Assembly (NCBI GenBank): GCA_047623825.1
Contig: JBLHOS010000005.1
Coordinates: forward strand, 1 to 62,655
DNA length: 62,655 nucleotides
Direction of reading: 5' to 3'
From: JBLHOS01 sp047623825
GTDB taxonomy: Bacteria > Pseudomonadota > Alphaproteobacteria > Rhodobacterales > Rhodobacteraceae
Shown here: positions 44,564 through 54,109 of the stretch, one piece after another
How positions within the stretch are numbered: the stretch's first letter is position 1
Layout of the letters: each line of letters starts with the position of its first letter
Translations under genes and position numbers: made by a program
Notes under the pieces: model-generated
What the model was told of the DNA's origin: nothing
Seen by the model: the letters and a program-made list of their open reading frames with translations, nothing else
Database searches by the model: none

Positions 44564-45375
44564 GTGTGCCGACAATCCTCGAGAAGATTAAGGCTTATAA
44601 GCTAGAAGAAATCGCAGTGCGCAAGCTAAAGCGTCCATTGGAGAGCGTTGAGCAGGATGCAAAAGCTGCCCTTCCAATTCGCCATTTTGCGGCCGCCCTG
44701 CACGCCCGAGCTCGCGAAGGTTATGGACTGATTGCCGAGATCAAAAAGGCCAGCCCCTCTAAAGGGTTGATCCGCGCCGATTTCCAGCCAGCCACCCTTG
44801 CTGCCGCCTATGAGGCCGGTGGCGCCACTTGTCTCAGCATCCTGACGGATACGCCCAGCTTTCAGGGCGATGACAGCTATCTGATCGCCGCGCGCGCGGC
44901 TTGTGAGCTTCCGGTTTTGCGCAAAGATTTCCTGTATGACACCTATCAAGTGGCAGAGGCCCGCGCGATGGGCGCCGATTGCATTTTGATCATCATGGCC
45001 AGCGTTTCAGACGCACAGGCGCGTGAATTGGAAGATGCGGCCAATTTTTGGGGCATGGATACCTTAATTGAGGTCCATAACGCCGAAGAGTTGGAGCGCG
45101 CGACAGGTCTGACCTCACGCCTGATCGGGATCAACAACCGTGATTTGAATACATTCGAGGTCTCATTGGATGTAACGCGCGATCTGGTGCGCCTCGTGCC
45201 CGAGGACCGGTTGGTTGTCTCCGAAAGCGGGCTGACCACACCCGAAGATCTGGCCGCGATGGCCACCTATGGCGCGCGCTGTTTTTTGATCGGAGAAAGC
45301 TTGATGCGCCAAGACGATGTGACGGCCGCAACCCGCGCAATACTGGCCCACCCGTTGATGTCCGGGGGCTTGTGA
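44560..45375 (+). CDS. trpC: Indole-3-glycerol phosphate synthase
   Basis: A 271-residue TIM-barrel enzyme. It shows IAEIKKASPSKGLIRADF, the substrate-binding VLRKDFLYDTYQVAEARA and INNRDLNTFEV. It closes the indole ring in tryptophan synthesis. It is not fused to TrpF. It overlaps trpD by four bases and moaC by one. Confidence 0.97.
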   Translation: MSVPTILEKIKAYKLEEIAVRKLKRPLESVEQDAKAALPIRHFAAALHARAREGYGLIAEIKKASPSKGLIRADFQPATLAAAYEAGGATCLSILTDTPSFQGDDSYLIAARAACELPVLRKDFLYDTYQVAEARAMGADCILIIMASVSDAQARELEDAANFWGMDTLIEVHNAEELERATGLTSRLIGINNRDLNTFEVSLDVTRDLVRLVPEDRLVVSESGLTTPEDLAAMATYGARCFLIGESLMRQDDVTAATRAILAHPLMSGGL

Positions 45376-45854
45376 TGGCAGAATTGACGCATTTTGACGG
45401 CAACGGCCAGGCGCATATGGTTGATGTGTCTGACAAGGCCAATACAGCGCGTGTTGCAGTCGCCGAAGGTGTTGTTTTAATGCAGGCTGAGACTTTGGCC
45501 CTGATCGCTGAGGGACGCGCCGGCAAAGGCGACGTCTTGGGTGTGGCGCGATTGGCCGGGATCATTGGGGCCAAACGGACCTCCGATCTGATCCCATTGT
45601 GCCATCCGTTGCCGATCACCAAAGTCGCGCTTGATCTGGAGGTTGACGCCAGCCTTCCAGGCGTGCGGATTACCGCGACCGTAAAAACCGCTGGGCAAAC
45701 CGGGGTTGAGATGGAAGCCCTGACCGCCGTCAGCATCGCCGCCCTGACGATATACGACATGGTCAAAGCCTCTGATAAGGCGATGCAGATTACCGACATT
45801 CGACTTTTGCTGAAAGATGGCGGGAAGTCAGGGCGTTATGAGGCGTCTTTGTGA
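45375..45854 (+). CDS. moaC: Cyclic pyranopterin monophosphate synthase
   Basis: A 159-residue molybdenum cofactor enzyme acting after MoaA. Family motifs are MVDVSDKANTARVAVAEG, LIPLCHPLPITKV and the catalytic-region TGVEMEALTAVSIAALTIYD with MVKA. The ATG shares one base with the trpC stop (TGATG). It is joined with moeA. Confidence 0.96.
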   Translation: MAELTHFDGNGQAHMVDVSDKANTARVAVAEGVVLMQAETLALIAEGRAGKGDVLGVARLAGIIGAKRTSDLIPLCHPLPITKVALDLEVDASLPGVRITATVKTAGQTGVEMEALTAVSIAALTIYDMVKASDKAMQITDIRLLLKDGGKSGRYEASL

Positions 45855-47035
45855 TTTCAGTAGAACAGGCATTAGCCGCCTGTCTGGCGCTGGCCAAGCC
45901 ATTAGAACCTGAATGGGTTGATCTGGCGGACTGCAATGGCAGGGTCCTGCGGTCCCACGTGACAGCGCAGCGTGATCAGCCGCCTTTTGCAGCATCAGCC
46001 ATGGATGGTTATGCGCTGAGCGGCGTTGGCGCAGTTCCCGGTGCTGTTTATGTCGTGGTCGGGGAGGCCGCCGCCGGACATATCTGGACCGGAGCCGTTG
46101 GTCCCGGCCAATGCGTGCGGATCTTTACCGGTGCGCCAGTGCCACAGGGCGCTGATAGGATCATTATTCAAGAGGACGTCATCCGAGACGGCGATCAGAT
46201 TACATTGGGCGACACGCTGGATCTGGCAAATTATGTGCGTCCGTCGGGGGGTGATTTTGCCAAAGGCAGCACCATCAGCGCCCCGCGCCGACTGCGTCCC
46301 ACCGATTTGGCATTGGCCGCCGCAATGAACCAACCACGGTTGCAGGTCGGGCGCAAACCCATCGTCGCGTTAATCGCCACTGGGGATGAGTTGGTACAAC
46401 CCGGTGAAACGCCACGCCCCGATCAAATCATCGCATCCAACACATATGGCCTAAAGGCGATGATCGAGGCCGAAGGCGGTCTTGCGCGGGTTCTGCCCAT
46501 TGCCAAAGACACAGTGGAAAGCCTGTCGGGCATCCTGTCACTGGCGCAAGACGCCGATCTAATCGTGACAATCGGCGGTGCATCTGTGGGTGATCATGAT
46601 CTGGTGGCACAAGTTGCGGGATCTTTGGGGCTGGAGAGGGCATTCTACAAAATTGCAATGCGTCCAGGGAAACCCCTGATGGCCGGGCGACTAGGTCAGG
46701 CGCAGCTGTTGGGTCTACCGGGCAATCCCGTGTCCTCGCTGGTGTGCGGGCATTTGTTTTTGGTGCCGATGATCCATGCATACCTAGGACTACCCACCGG
46801 TCCACGGGCCACAAAACAGGCAATCCTGGCCGAAGATCTGGGACCAAACGGCCCGAGGCAGCATTACATGCGCGCCGAGTTAAGCATTGGCGACGGCTTA
46901 CCGGTCGTCACACCATTTGAGCGCCAAGACAGCTCTCTGATAAGCGTTTTGGCCGGGGCAGACGCCCTAATGATCCGTCCAGCCAACCAAGCAGCACTCA
47001 GCGCCGGCGCTTTGGTCGACATAATTCCACTTTAG
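45851..47035 (+). CDS. moeA: Molybdopterin molybdotransferase
   Basis: A 394-residue enzyme that inserts molybdate into molybdopterin. Motifs include FAASAMDGYAL, FTGAPVPQGADRII, IVTIGGASVGDHDL and KIAMRPGKPLMAG with LPGNPVSS. It starts at GTG, overlapping moaC by four bases. It ends the trpGDC-moaC-moeA unit; lexA follows with its own promoter. Confidence 0.95.
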   Translation: MISVEQALAACLALAKPLEPEWVDLADCNGRVLRSHVTAQRDQPPFAASAMDGYALSGVGAVPGAVYVVVGEAAAGHIWTGAVGPGQCVRIFTGAPVPQGADRIIIQEDVIRDGDQITLGDTLDLANYVRPSGGDFAKGSTISAPRRLRPTDLALAAAMNQPRLQVGRKPIVALIATGDELVQPGETPRPDQIIASNTYGLKAMIEAEGGLARVLPIAKDTVESLSGILSLAQDADLIVTIGGASVGDHDLVAQVAGSLGLERAFYKIAMRPGKPLMAGRLGQAQLLGLPGNPVSSLVCGHLFLVPMIHAYLGLPTGPRATKQAILAEDLGPNGPRQHYMRAELSIGDGLPVVTPFERQDSSLISVLAGADALMIRPANQAALSAGALVDIIPL

Positions 47036-47044
47036 GCAGATTTG

Positions 47045-47084
47045 TTGACACGAAGCGGGAACAGGGATAGAACAGACCCTGAAC
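47045..47084 (+). promoter_or_regulatory. lexA promoter with triple GAAC LexA boxes
   Basis: TTGACA (47045-47050) and TAGAAC (47068-47073) are 17 bases apart. GAAC occurs at 47059, 47070 and 47081, each 11 bases apart, giving two overlapping GAAC-N7-GAAC boxes, the alphaproteobacterial LexA site. They cover the spacer, the -10 and the start region, so LexA should repress its own gene strongly. Confidence 0.9.
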
Positions 47085-47114
47085 GAGAGATGTAAATATC
47101 TAAAGGGACGCCTT

Positions 47115-47804
47115 ATGCTGACGAAGAAACAGCTAGACCTATTGGACTTCATTAATAAGCGAACATTGCGCGATGGGGTCTCTCCGTCTTTTGATGAGAT
47201 GAAGGAGGCTCTGGATCTTCGATCAAAATCCGGCATCCACCGTTTAATCACAGCGCTGGAGGAACGTGGTTTCATCCGCAGATTGGCCCACCGGGCACGT
47301 GCAATTGAGATCGTGAAGCTGCCTGAAACCCTTGAATCACGCAGTGGATTTAGGCCAAAAGTCATTCATGGCGATAAGACGGACATACCTTTTGGGGCGA
47401 TGGCGGTGGCCGGTGTCGGCACTCAAGATCTTCCGATTATGGGACGGATCGCGGCTGGTACTCCGATTGAGGCTATCAGTCAGGTTGCCACTCATATTTC
47501 CGTTCCAGGTCAGATGCTGGGCGCAGGGAAATCGCACTATGCGCTAGAGGTAAAAGGCGACTCGATGATCGATGCCGGGATCAATGAAGGCGACATCGTG
47601 GTGATCGAGGAGCGTTCGACTGCCCAAAATGGCGATATTGTAGTGGCCCTTATTGAGGGGCATGAGGCAACGCTGAAACGCTTTCGTCAGAAGGGCAATA
47701 TGATCGCGCTGGAGGCTGCTAATCCGGCATATCAAACGCGAATGTTGCGCGACGATCAGGTGAAAATTCAAGGTAAGCTGGTTGGTTTGATCCGCAGCTA
47801 CTGA
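47115..47804 (+). CDS. lexA: LexA repressor
   Basis: A 229-residue SOS repressor. The N-terminal winged helix-turn-helix includes SPSFDEMKEALDLRSKSGIH. The self-cleavage site is Ala114-Gly115 in GRIAAGTPI, with catalytic Ser150 (KGDSMIDAG) and Lys188 (ATLKRF). AGGGA precedes the ATG. It is convergent with comEC, 7 bases apart. Confidence 0.97.
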   Translation: MLTKKQLDLLDFINKRTLRDGVSPSFDEMKEALDLRSKSGIHRLITALEERGFIRRLAHRARAIEIVKLPETLESRSGFRPKVIHGDKTDIPFGAMAVAGVGTQDLPIMGRIAAGTPIEAISQVATHISVPGQMLGAGKSHYALEVKGDSMIDAGINEGDIVVIEERSTAQNGDIVVALIEGHEATLKRFRQKGNMIALEAANPAYQTRMLRDDQVKIQGKLVGLIRSY

Positions 47805-47811
47805 TCGCTGA

Positions 47812-49992
47812 TTATTCAAAACTCTCGTAGGGCGACCAAAGTCTGTCGCCCTGCTGCGCCCGCGCCGTTAAAAAGCGTGGGCCTTGATCTGACATGATAA
47901 GTGCGATCGACCCTGTTTGTGCCAATAACTCAGCTGAGATCAGCAAACATCCCCGATCACCTGCGCTGAACGCCGTACTGGCCGGGACGGCGGCTTGTAC
48001 TGTGGCTTGGTAATCGTCAGGGTCGGGGATCAAAGTAGAAATTGCATGGCCCACATTACCTTGCAACCCTGGTGCAAACTCCTCAATTTGTTCAGTGGTG
48101 ACGACAATCGAATGAGTGCGGCATGCCGCCTCAACCCCGGCTGAGGCACGACCCCCACGAGCGTGCCAAATATCCAGACCACTCCGAACAAACGCCCGCC
48201 CCGTGCCTGATACTATCCAGCCGTCGCGAATGGCGGCTCCAGCTTGATCGATCAAATCCCCATCGTTCTCTAACCAAATTCCCGCGACAAACCCGTCGCC
48301 ACGATCCCGGCTTAGACTACGCCCAACCTCTGTTTGGACACCGATCAATCCACCCGATGCGGCGATCAAAACCTGTGGACGCTCAGCGATAAACCATAAG
48401 CCGGCAGCGGCACAGATGGGCAATACTCCGGCGCTTCGCCAGCGCCCTTGCCACAAGATAATAAACAGCGCGCCAATAGTGATCAGCGGCAACACGGTGC
48501 CGGGCGGCATCACGATCGCCCGTCTGGCACCCGGCAGATGTGCGACCCAATGCGCAACGGCCAAGATCCAGTTCAACCCAAGCTCCATCGCACCAAATGC
48601 CAACCACTCCAATCCAAATGGCGACAGGATCACAGCCAAAACCGCAGCAGGCATCACAAGACTGCCCATCACCGGCACACATAAAAGATTGGCGATCAAT
48701 CCGTATGTCGAGACATAGTTGAAATGCGCCGCCGCAAATGGGGCTGTGGCCGCCCCTGCCACGACCGATGACATGACCAATGCAAAGACAAATCGCGCCC
48801 AACTTGGCAAGTTTCGCAGCGCCACCACTTTGCGCAACGCCGCAAAAATCGCAACCAGAGCTGTCGTTGCGGCAAAAGACATCTGAAATCCGGGGCCCAA
48901 AAGGCTTTCGGGGCGGTGGACCAGTACAATCAGTGCTGCAATCGCCACGGAGCGTAATGTCATTGCGCGCCGGTCCAACAAGACCGCGCCAAACATCACC
49001 CCAACTTGGACAAACGCCCGTTCGGTAGCTACGTTACCGCCAGACAACGCCAGATAGGCCGCACCCGCCAGAAGTGCGACAACCGCTGCGATCTTTTTGA
49101 TGGGAAACCGCAATGCGATGGGCGCGATCAAGGCGAGGCTCAACCGCAAGCCAAAGAAAATGAACCCGGTCAGCAATCCCATATGTAGGCCGGAAATTGC
49201 CAATAGATGCGCGATGTTTGAGCGCCGCAGATCCGCCAAAGGAGCCGCCTCAATGCCGGATCGATCGCCAGTTAGTACGGCGGCGGCAAAAGCGCCCGCC
49301 TGCCCTTCAATACGGTCTTGAATGACTCCCGAAACCTGATGCCGAAACCGCCCCAGTCGCTGTTCTACCGGATCAGGCGGTGTCAGGATCAAAACGGGTG
49401 TGCGGGAATACCCCACCGCGCCGATCTGCTGGAACCAAGCGTGGCGTTGAAAATCAAACCCACCGGGCTCTGTCGGGCCATTGGGGGGTGACAGATGTCC
49501 CGTCAAAATGATGGTTTGACCTGGATACGGCGCAAACGGAACATCCTCTCCGTGCAGAGAGACACGTACATGGCGTGGGGTTCGAGCTGGCGCCATTCGC
49601 GCCAAATTCACCCGGTCCAACGTGATCCGCACCCGATCTGAGGCTGAGCGGTCAATCGCCACAATCCGCCCCTCAATCGGGCCGTAATAGCGGTAATTCA
49701 GAACTGGGCCCGCGACCAAATGGGCCCGCGCGCCTGCCAATAGGACACCGAAGGCCACCAGAATCATTACCGTCGCAAAGGGTCCAAATTTTTCGCGGTA
49801 GCGCCGGGCCAGCACCGCAAGGACCAAGACAAACCCGACCAGCACGCCATAAAAAGGCAAATCCGGTTCAATTGAAGCCGCAAAATAGAGACCAACGCCG
49901 AGGCCCAAAGCCACCGGCGACCAAGGCATTAGCGCCCCACGTTGAGCCTGCAATCCAGCATCAAGCCATTGCAAAAGGCGCACTCTTGTCAC
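47812..49992 (-). CDS. comEC: ComEC/Rec2-type DNA uptake channel
   Basis: A 726-residue membrane protein, likely the inner-membrane pore for single-stranded DNA in transformation. A DUF4131-like N-terminal region is followed by the competence domain with HLLAISGLHMGLLTGFIFFG and about ten hydrophobic segments. The C-terminal part (about 520-726) resembles the beta-lactamase-like extension but I see no HxHxDH metal motif, so it is probably inactive. Start is GTG at 49992; an ATG at residue 22 is an alternative. Confidence 0.87.
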   Translation of the reverse strand: MTRVRLLQWLDAGLQAQRGALMPWSPVALGLGVGLYFAASIEPDLPFYGVLVGFVLVLAVLARRYREKFGPFATVMILVAFGVLLAGARAHLVAGPVLNYRYYGPIEGRIVAIDRSASDRVRITLDRVNLARMAPARTPRHVRVSLHGEDVPFAPYPGQTIILTGHLSPPNGPTEPGGFDFQRHAWFQQIGAVGYSRTPVLILTPPDPVEQRLGRFRHQVSGVIQDRIEGQAGAFAAAVLTGDRSGIEAAPLADLRRSNIAHLLAISGLHMGLLTGFIFFGLRLSLALIAPIALRFPIKKIAAVVALLAGAAYLALSGGNVATERAFVQVGVMFGAVLLDRRAMTLRSVAIAALIVLVHRPESLLGPGFQMSFAATTALVAIFAALRKVVALRNLPSWARFVFALVMSSVVAGAATAPFAAAHFNYVSTYGLIANLLCVPVMGSLVMPAAVLAVILSPFGLEWLAFGAMELGLNWILAVAHWVAHLPGARRAIVMPPGTVLPLITIGALFIILWQGRWRSAGVLPICAAAGLWFIAERPQVLIAASGGLIGVQTEVGRSLSRDRGDGFVAGIWLENDGDLIDQAGAAIRDGWIVSGTGRAFVRSGLDIWHARGGRASAGVEAACRTHSIVVTTEQIEEFAPGLQGNVGHAISTLIPDPDDYQATVQAAVPASTAFSAGDRGCLLISAELLAQTGSIALIMSDQGPRFLTARAQQGDRLWSPYESFE

Positions 49993-50091
49993 CCCCTGCG
50001 CGGTTGCCTAAACACGTCGCTTAAGCCTAGCTGAAATATGGTTGCTAACAGGTTAACGCCCCAGCCCGACTGGGCGCGGAAAGGATAACAG

Positions 50092-51522
50092 ATGGCCGAT
50101 GATCATCCCCCCGTCGTCACGCGTTTTGCCCCCTCGCCTACGGGGTATCTGCACATTGGTGGCGCACGCACGGCGCTGTTCAATTGGTTGTTTGCGCGTG
50201 GTCGCGGCGGCAAATTTTTGTTGCGCATCGAAGACACCGATCGGGCCCGTTCGACACCTGAGGCGACAGCTGCAATCTTGTCAGGCCTGACCTGGCTTGG
50301 GCTTGATTGGGACGGCGATCCGACCAGCCAATTTGACGCCAAGGACCGCCACGCCGAGGTCGCCTATCAGATGTTGGCCGAAGGCACTGGTTACAAATGC
50401 TTCTCAACGCCTGATGAGATCACAGCATTTCGTGAGGCTGCTCAGGCTGAGGGACGCTCCAGCCTTTTTCTGTCTCCTTGGCGCGACACGCCCTCAGATC
50501 AGCACCCCAATGCACCGTTTGTCGTGCGTCTGCGCGCACCACGCGAAGGTAAAATCACTATAAATGATGCCGTTCAAGGCGCCGTTACCTGGCAAAATGA
50601 AACTCTGGACGACATGGTTCTGCTACGCTCAGATGGCACACCGACTTACATGCTGGCAGTTGTTGTAGATGATCACGATATGGGTGTTACGCATGTCATC
50701 CGAGGCGATGATCACCTCGCAAATGCGGCCCGTCAGGCGCATCTCTATCTGGCAATGAACTGGCCTCTGCCGATCTTTGCACATATTCCGCTGATCCACG
50801 GGCCTGATGGCAAAAAGCTTAGCAAACGGCACGGCGCGCTTGGCGTTGAGGAATATGCCGCCATGGGGTATCCGCCCTCTGCTATGCGTAATTATCTGTC
50901 CAGACTGGGCTGGTCGCATGGCAATGATGAGCTGTTTGACGATGAACAGGCACTTGAATGGTTTTCCCTCGATGGGATCGGAAAATCCCCTGCCCGGTTG
51001 GACTTCAAAAAGCTCGACAGCGTCTCTGCGCATCACATTGCAAAAATGCCCGATACGGACCTATTGGTCGCGATTGAGCAGTTTTTGGCCGTATCAACGA
51101 ATGAGCCGCTTTCGCAACTGCAGAAAGATGGGCTGATCACAGGGATGTATTGCCTGAAGGAACGGGCAAAAACCTTACCAGAGTTGCTTCTAAAAGCACA
51201 TTTTGTCTTGTCTTCGCGGCCTTTTACCCCAGATTTATCGTCACAACAGCTTTTGGACGATGTATCCCGTGGTATACTGACGGAATTGACGCCGCATCTG
51301 CAGACTGTTAGCTGGACACGTGACATGCTTGAGGCAACTGTTTCACAACTGGCAGAGACCCACGGCCTGAAACTTGGCAAGCTAGCGCAGCCTCTTAGGG
51401 CAGCATTGGCAGGTCGAACCGTCAGTCCTAGCGTCTTTGATATGATGCTCGTGATCGGCCGGGTGGAAACTCTGGCTCGTTTGAACGATGCCGCCCGACT
51501 GGCGGCCAATCAGACTGATTAA
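50092..51522 (+). CDS. gltX: Glutamate--tRNA ligase
   Basis: A 476-residue class I synthetase. The HIGH-type motif is APSPTGYLHIGGARTALFNW and the KMSKS-type motif is KKLSKRHGALGV. Rhodobacterales often have two GluRS forms with one also charging tRNA-Gln for amidation; I cannot tell which this is. AGGATAACAG precedes the ATG. It is followed by gltA in the same direction. Confidence 0.95.
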   Translation: MADDHPPVVTRFAPSPTGYLHIGGARTALFNWLFARGRGGKFLLRIEDTDRARSTPEATAAILSGLTWLGLDWDGDPTSQFDAKDRHAEVAYQMLAEGTGYKCFSTPDEITAFREAAQAEGRSSLFLSPWRDTPSDQHPNAPFVVRLRAPREGKITINDAVQGAVTWQNETLDDMVLLRSDGTPTYMLAVVVDDHDMGVTHVIRGDDHLANAARQAHLYLAMNWPLPIFAHIPLIHGPDGKKLSKRHGALGVEEYAAMGYPPSAMRNYLSRLGWSHGNDELFDDEQALEWFSLDGIGKSPARLDFKKLDSVSAHHIAKMPDTDLLVAIEQFLAVSTNEPLSQLQKDGLITGMYCLKERAKTLPELLLKAHFVLSSRPFTPDLSSQQLLDDVSRGILTELTPHLQTVSWTRDMLEATVSQLAETHGLKLGKLAQPLRAALAGRTVSPSVFDMMLVIGRVETLARLNDAARLAANQTD

Positions 51523-51592
51523 GGGCCGCGCTAGCGTCGGTCCAAGGACAAGACCCCACCGCTCAGGTCGGGGCACCAAGAAAGGGACTGAC

Positions 51593-52885
51593 ATGGTAGA
51601 TACCAAGACAGCAAAACTAAGCTTTGGCGACATCGAACTCGACTTACCCATGCACTCGCCAACCGTCGGCCCCGATGTCATCGACATCACCAAACTGTAT
51701 GCACAGGCAGGCGTTTTCACGCATGATCCTGGCTTTACGTCGACGTCTGCATGCGAAAGCGCGATCACCTATATTGATGGCGAAAAAGGAGAGCTGCTGC
51801 ATCGCGGATATCCGATTGATCAGTTGGCCAAAAGTTCCCACTATCTCGAAGTTTGCTATCTATTGCTTTATGGTGAGCTACCCTCCGCCCGTGAGTTGGA
51901 AGACTTTGAAACACGGGTCACGCATCACACGATGATCCATGAGCAGATGGTGAATTTCTTCCGTGGATTCCGCCGGGATGCCCATCCTATGGCGGTTATG
52001 ACCGGCGTTGTCGGGGCGATGTCCGCGTTTTACCACGATAGCACCGACATTTCGGACCCATGGCAGCGCGAAGTCGCCTCAATCCGACTGATCGCGAAAA
52101 TGCCAACGATTGCGGCGATGGCTTATAAATATACGATCGGTCAGCCGTTTGTGTATCCGCGCAATGATTGCGACTACGCCACTAACTTCCTGCGGATGTG
52201 TTTTGCGGTGCCTGCCGAAGAATATCAGCCCGACCCAATCCTTAGCAGGGCGATGGACCGTATCTTCACGCTGCATGCCGACCATGAACAGAACGCTTCG
52301 ACCTCAACGGTACGACTGGCGGGATCATCGGGCGCAAACCCATTTGCGTGTATCGCTGCTGGTATTGCATGTCTTTGGGGCCCTGCACACGGTGGCGCCA
52401 ATCAGGCCTGTCTTGAAATGTTGCAAGAGATCGGGACACCAGACCGGATCCCAGAATATATCGCACGCGCCAAGGACAAGAATGATCCGTTCCGCCTGAT
52501 GGGCTTTGGCCACCGGGTCTACAAAAACTTTGACCCGCGGGCCAAAGTGATGAAAGAGAGTGCGGACGAAGTGCTCGACCTTCTGGGTGTAGAAAACAAC
52601 CCTGTTTTGCAGGTTGCAAAGGAACTTGAAGCCGCCGCACTTGCAGATCCGTATTTTGCAGATAAAAAGCTGTTCCCGAATGTCGACTTTTATTCTGGTA
52701 TCATCCTAGAGGCGATGGGTTTCCCAACCTCGATGTTCACACCGATCTTTGCGCTAAGCCGGACTGTTGGTTGGATTGCACAGTGGAAAGAAATGATCGG
52801 CGACCCGAACGGCAAGATAGGCCGGCCCCGTCAGCTTTATACCGGTGCAACTTTCCGCGATTACAGCGACATCGAAAACCGCTGA
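51593..52885 (+). CDS. gltA: Citrate synthase
   Basis: A 430-residue TCA-cycle enzyme. Diagnostic stretches are HEQNASTSTVRLAGSSGANP (catalytic His region), WGPAHGGANQ and GFGHRVYKNFDPRAKVM. I chose the ATG at 51593 (MVDTKTAKLSF) with AAAGGGAC upstream; an open frame extends upstream into gltX but lacks support. A strong stem-loop follows. Confidence 0.97.
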   Translation: MVDTKTAKLSFGDIELDLPMHSPTVGPDVIDITKLYAQAGVFTHDPGFTSTSACESAITYIDGEKGELLHRGYPIDQLAKSSHYLEVCYLLLYGELPSARELEDFETRVTHHTMIHEQMVNFFRGFRRDAHPMAVMTGVVGAMSAFYHDSTDISDPWQREVASIRLIAKMPTIAAMAYKYTIGQPFVYPRNDCDYATNFLRMCFAVPAEEYQPDPILSRAMDRIFTLHADHEQNASTSTVRLAGSSGANPFACIAAGIACLWGPAHGGANQACLEMLQEIGTPDRIPEYIARAKDKNDPFRLMGFGHRVYKNFDPRAKVMKESADEVLDLLGVENNPVLQVAKELEAAALADPYFADKKLFPNVDFYSGIILEAMGFPTSMFTPIFALSRTVGWIAQWKEMIGDPNGKIGRPRQLYTGATFRDYSDIENR

Positions 52886-52903
52886 TCAATCTGAAAGACC
52901 TTC

Positions 52904-52935
52904 AAAGGCCGCCCCATCCTCTGGGCGGCCTTTGC
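52904..52935 (+). terminator. Stem-loop terminator after gltA
   Basis: AAAGGCCGCCC (52904-52914) pairs perfectly with GGGCGGCCTTT (52923-52933) around eight bases. Only three T follow in the stem, so it is strong in stem but weak in T tract. Confidence 0.8.
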
Positions 52936-53042
52936 CATTTTCAGCCTTGGAATTCGCAAAATATCCCAGCTGAAGTGATGGAAAATCTGATAGCATAAAA
53001 CTAAGCTCGAAAAATCCACTCTCTTTGGTTCAAGGTCCCATT

Positions 53043-53981
53043 ATGACACGCAAAATCATTATCGACACAGATCCCGGCCAAGATGATGCCGTGGCCATTT
53101 TGTTGGCACTCGCCAGCCCCGAAGATCTGACCGTTTTGGGTATCACGGCTGTGGCCGGCAATGTGCCCCTGCATTTGACTGAGCGTAATACCCGGATCGT
53201 CTGCGAATTGGCCGACAAGCCCGACACGCTGGTCTTTGCGGGTTGCGATGCGCCAATCAAACGCAAACTGGTGACGGCTGAACATGTGCACGGAAAAACT
53301 GGTCTGGATGGGCCGCAATTGCCCAACCCTAACATGGCGCTGCAAGACCAGCACGGCGTTGATTTTATCATAGAGACTTTGCGGGCTGAACCTTCAGGAA
53401 CTGTGACGCTGTGCCCATTGGGGCCGCTGACAAATATCGCGACAGCCCTGATGCGCGCGCCAGATATCGCGCCGCGGATCCAAGAGATCGTTTTGATGGG
53501 AGGAGCCTATTTTCAGGTAGGCAACATCACACCTGCAGCCGAGTTTAACATCTATGTCGATCCGGAAGCCGCTGATATTGTGTTCAAATCTGGTGCCCCA
53601 ATTACGGCAATGCCACTTGATGTGACCCATAAGGCCTTGACGACGGCGCCACGGGTTGAGACCTTTCGTACCATGGGCAGCCATGTTGGCAGGATGGTCG
53701 CAGAATGGACCGCTTTCTTTGAACGCTTCGACAAGGAAAAATACGGTAGCGCGGGTGCGCCGTTGCATGACCCCTGCGTCATCGCCTACCTGATCCAGCC
53801 AGATCTATTTCAGGGCCGGCATGTGAATGTTGAGATTGAGATACAGTCAGAATTGACCCTTGGCATGACGGTCGCCGACTGGTGGCGTGTCACTGGTCGC
53901 ACACCAAACGCCACATTCATGGGCGATATCGATGCCGACGGTTTCTTCGACCTTCTGACCCAACGGATCGCGCGGTTCTAG
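53043..53981 (+). CDS. Nucleoside hydrolase (inosine-uridine type)
   Basis: A 312-residue enzyme that splits nucleosides to base and ribose. The Ca-binding N-terminal motif is IIIDTDPGQDDAVAILLAL, with AGNVPLHLTERNTR and VLMGGAYFQVGNITPAAEFN later. The ATG at 53043 gives the family start. It stands alone between two terminator-like regions. Confidence 0.93.
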   Translation: MTRKIIIDTDPGQDDAVAILLALASPEDLTVLGITAVAGNVPLHLTERNTRIVCELADKPDTLVFAGCDAPIKRKLVTAEHVHGKTGLDGPQLPNPNMALQDQHGVDFIIETLRAEPSGTVTLCPLGPLTNIATALMRAPDIAPRIQEIVLMGGAYFQVGNITPAAEFNIYVDPEAADIVFKSGAPITAMPLDVTHKALTTAPRVETFRTMGSHVGRMVAEWTAFFERFDKEKYGSAGAPLHDPCVIAYLIQPDLFQGRHVNVEIEIQSELTLGMTVADWWRVTGRTPNATFMGDIDADGFFDLLTQRIARF

Positions 53982-54109
53982 TGATGTGTTGGGATCACAA
54001 AGATGTCGGGCATCATCTTAAGGCATCTGCCCATCCCCAATAAATCTGGCCTAAACCTAGCAATTACATCGCAACTGTCCTAGCTCTGGAGAAACTCCAA
54101 GAGGTCCCG

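Noticed and set aside
51488..51592. Upstream start for citrate synthase overlapping gltX
   Set aside because: The start at 51593 has a good ribosome site and the usual N-terminus.
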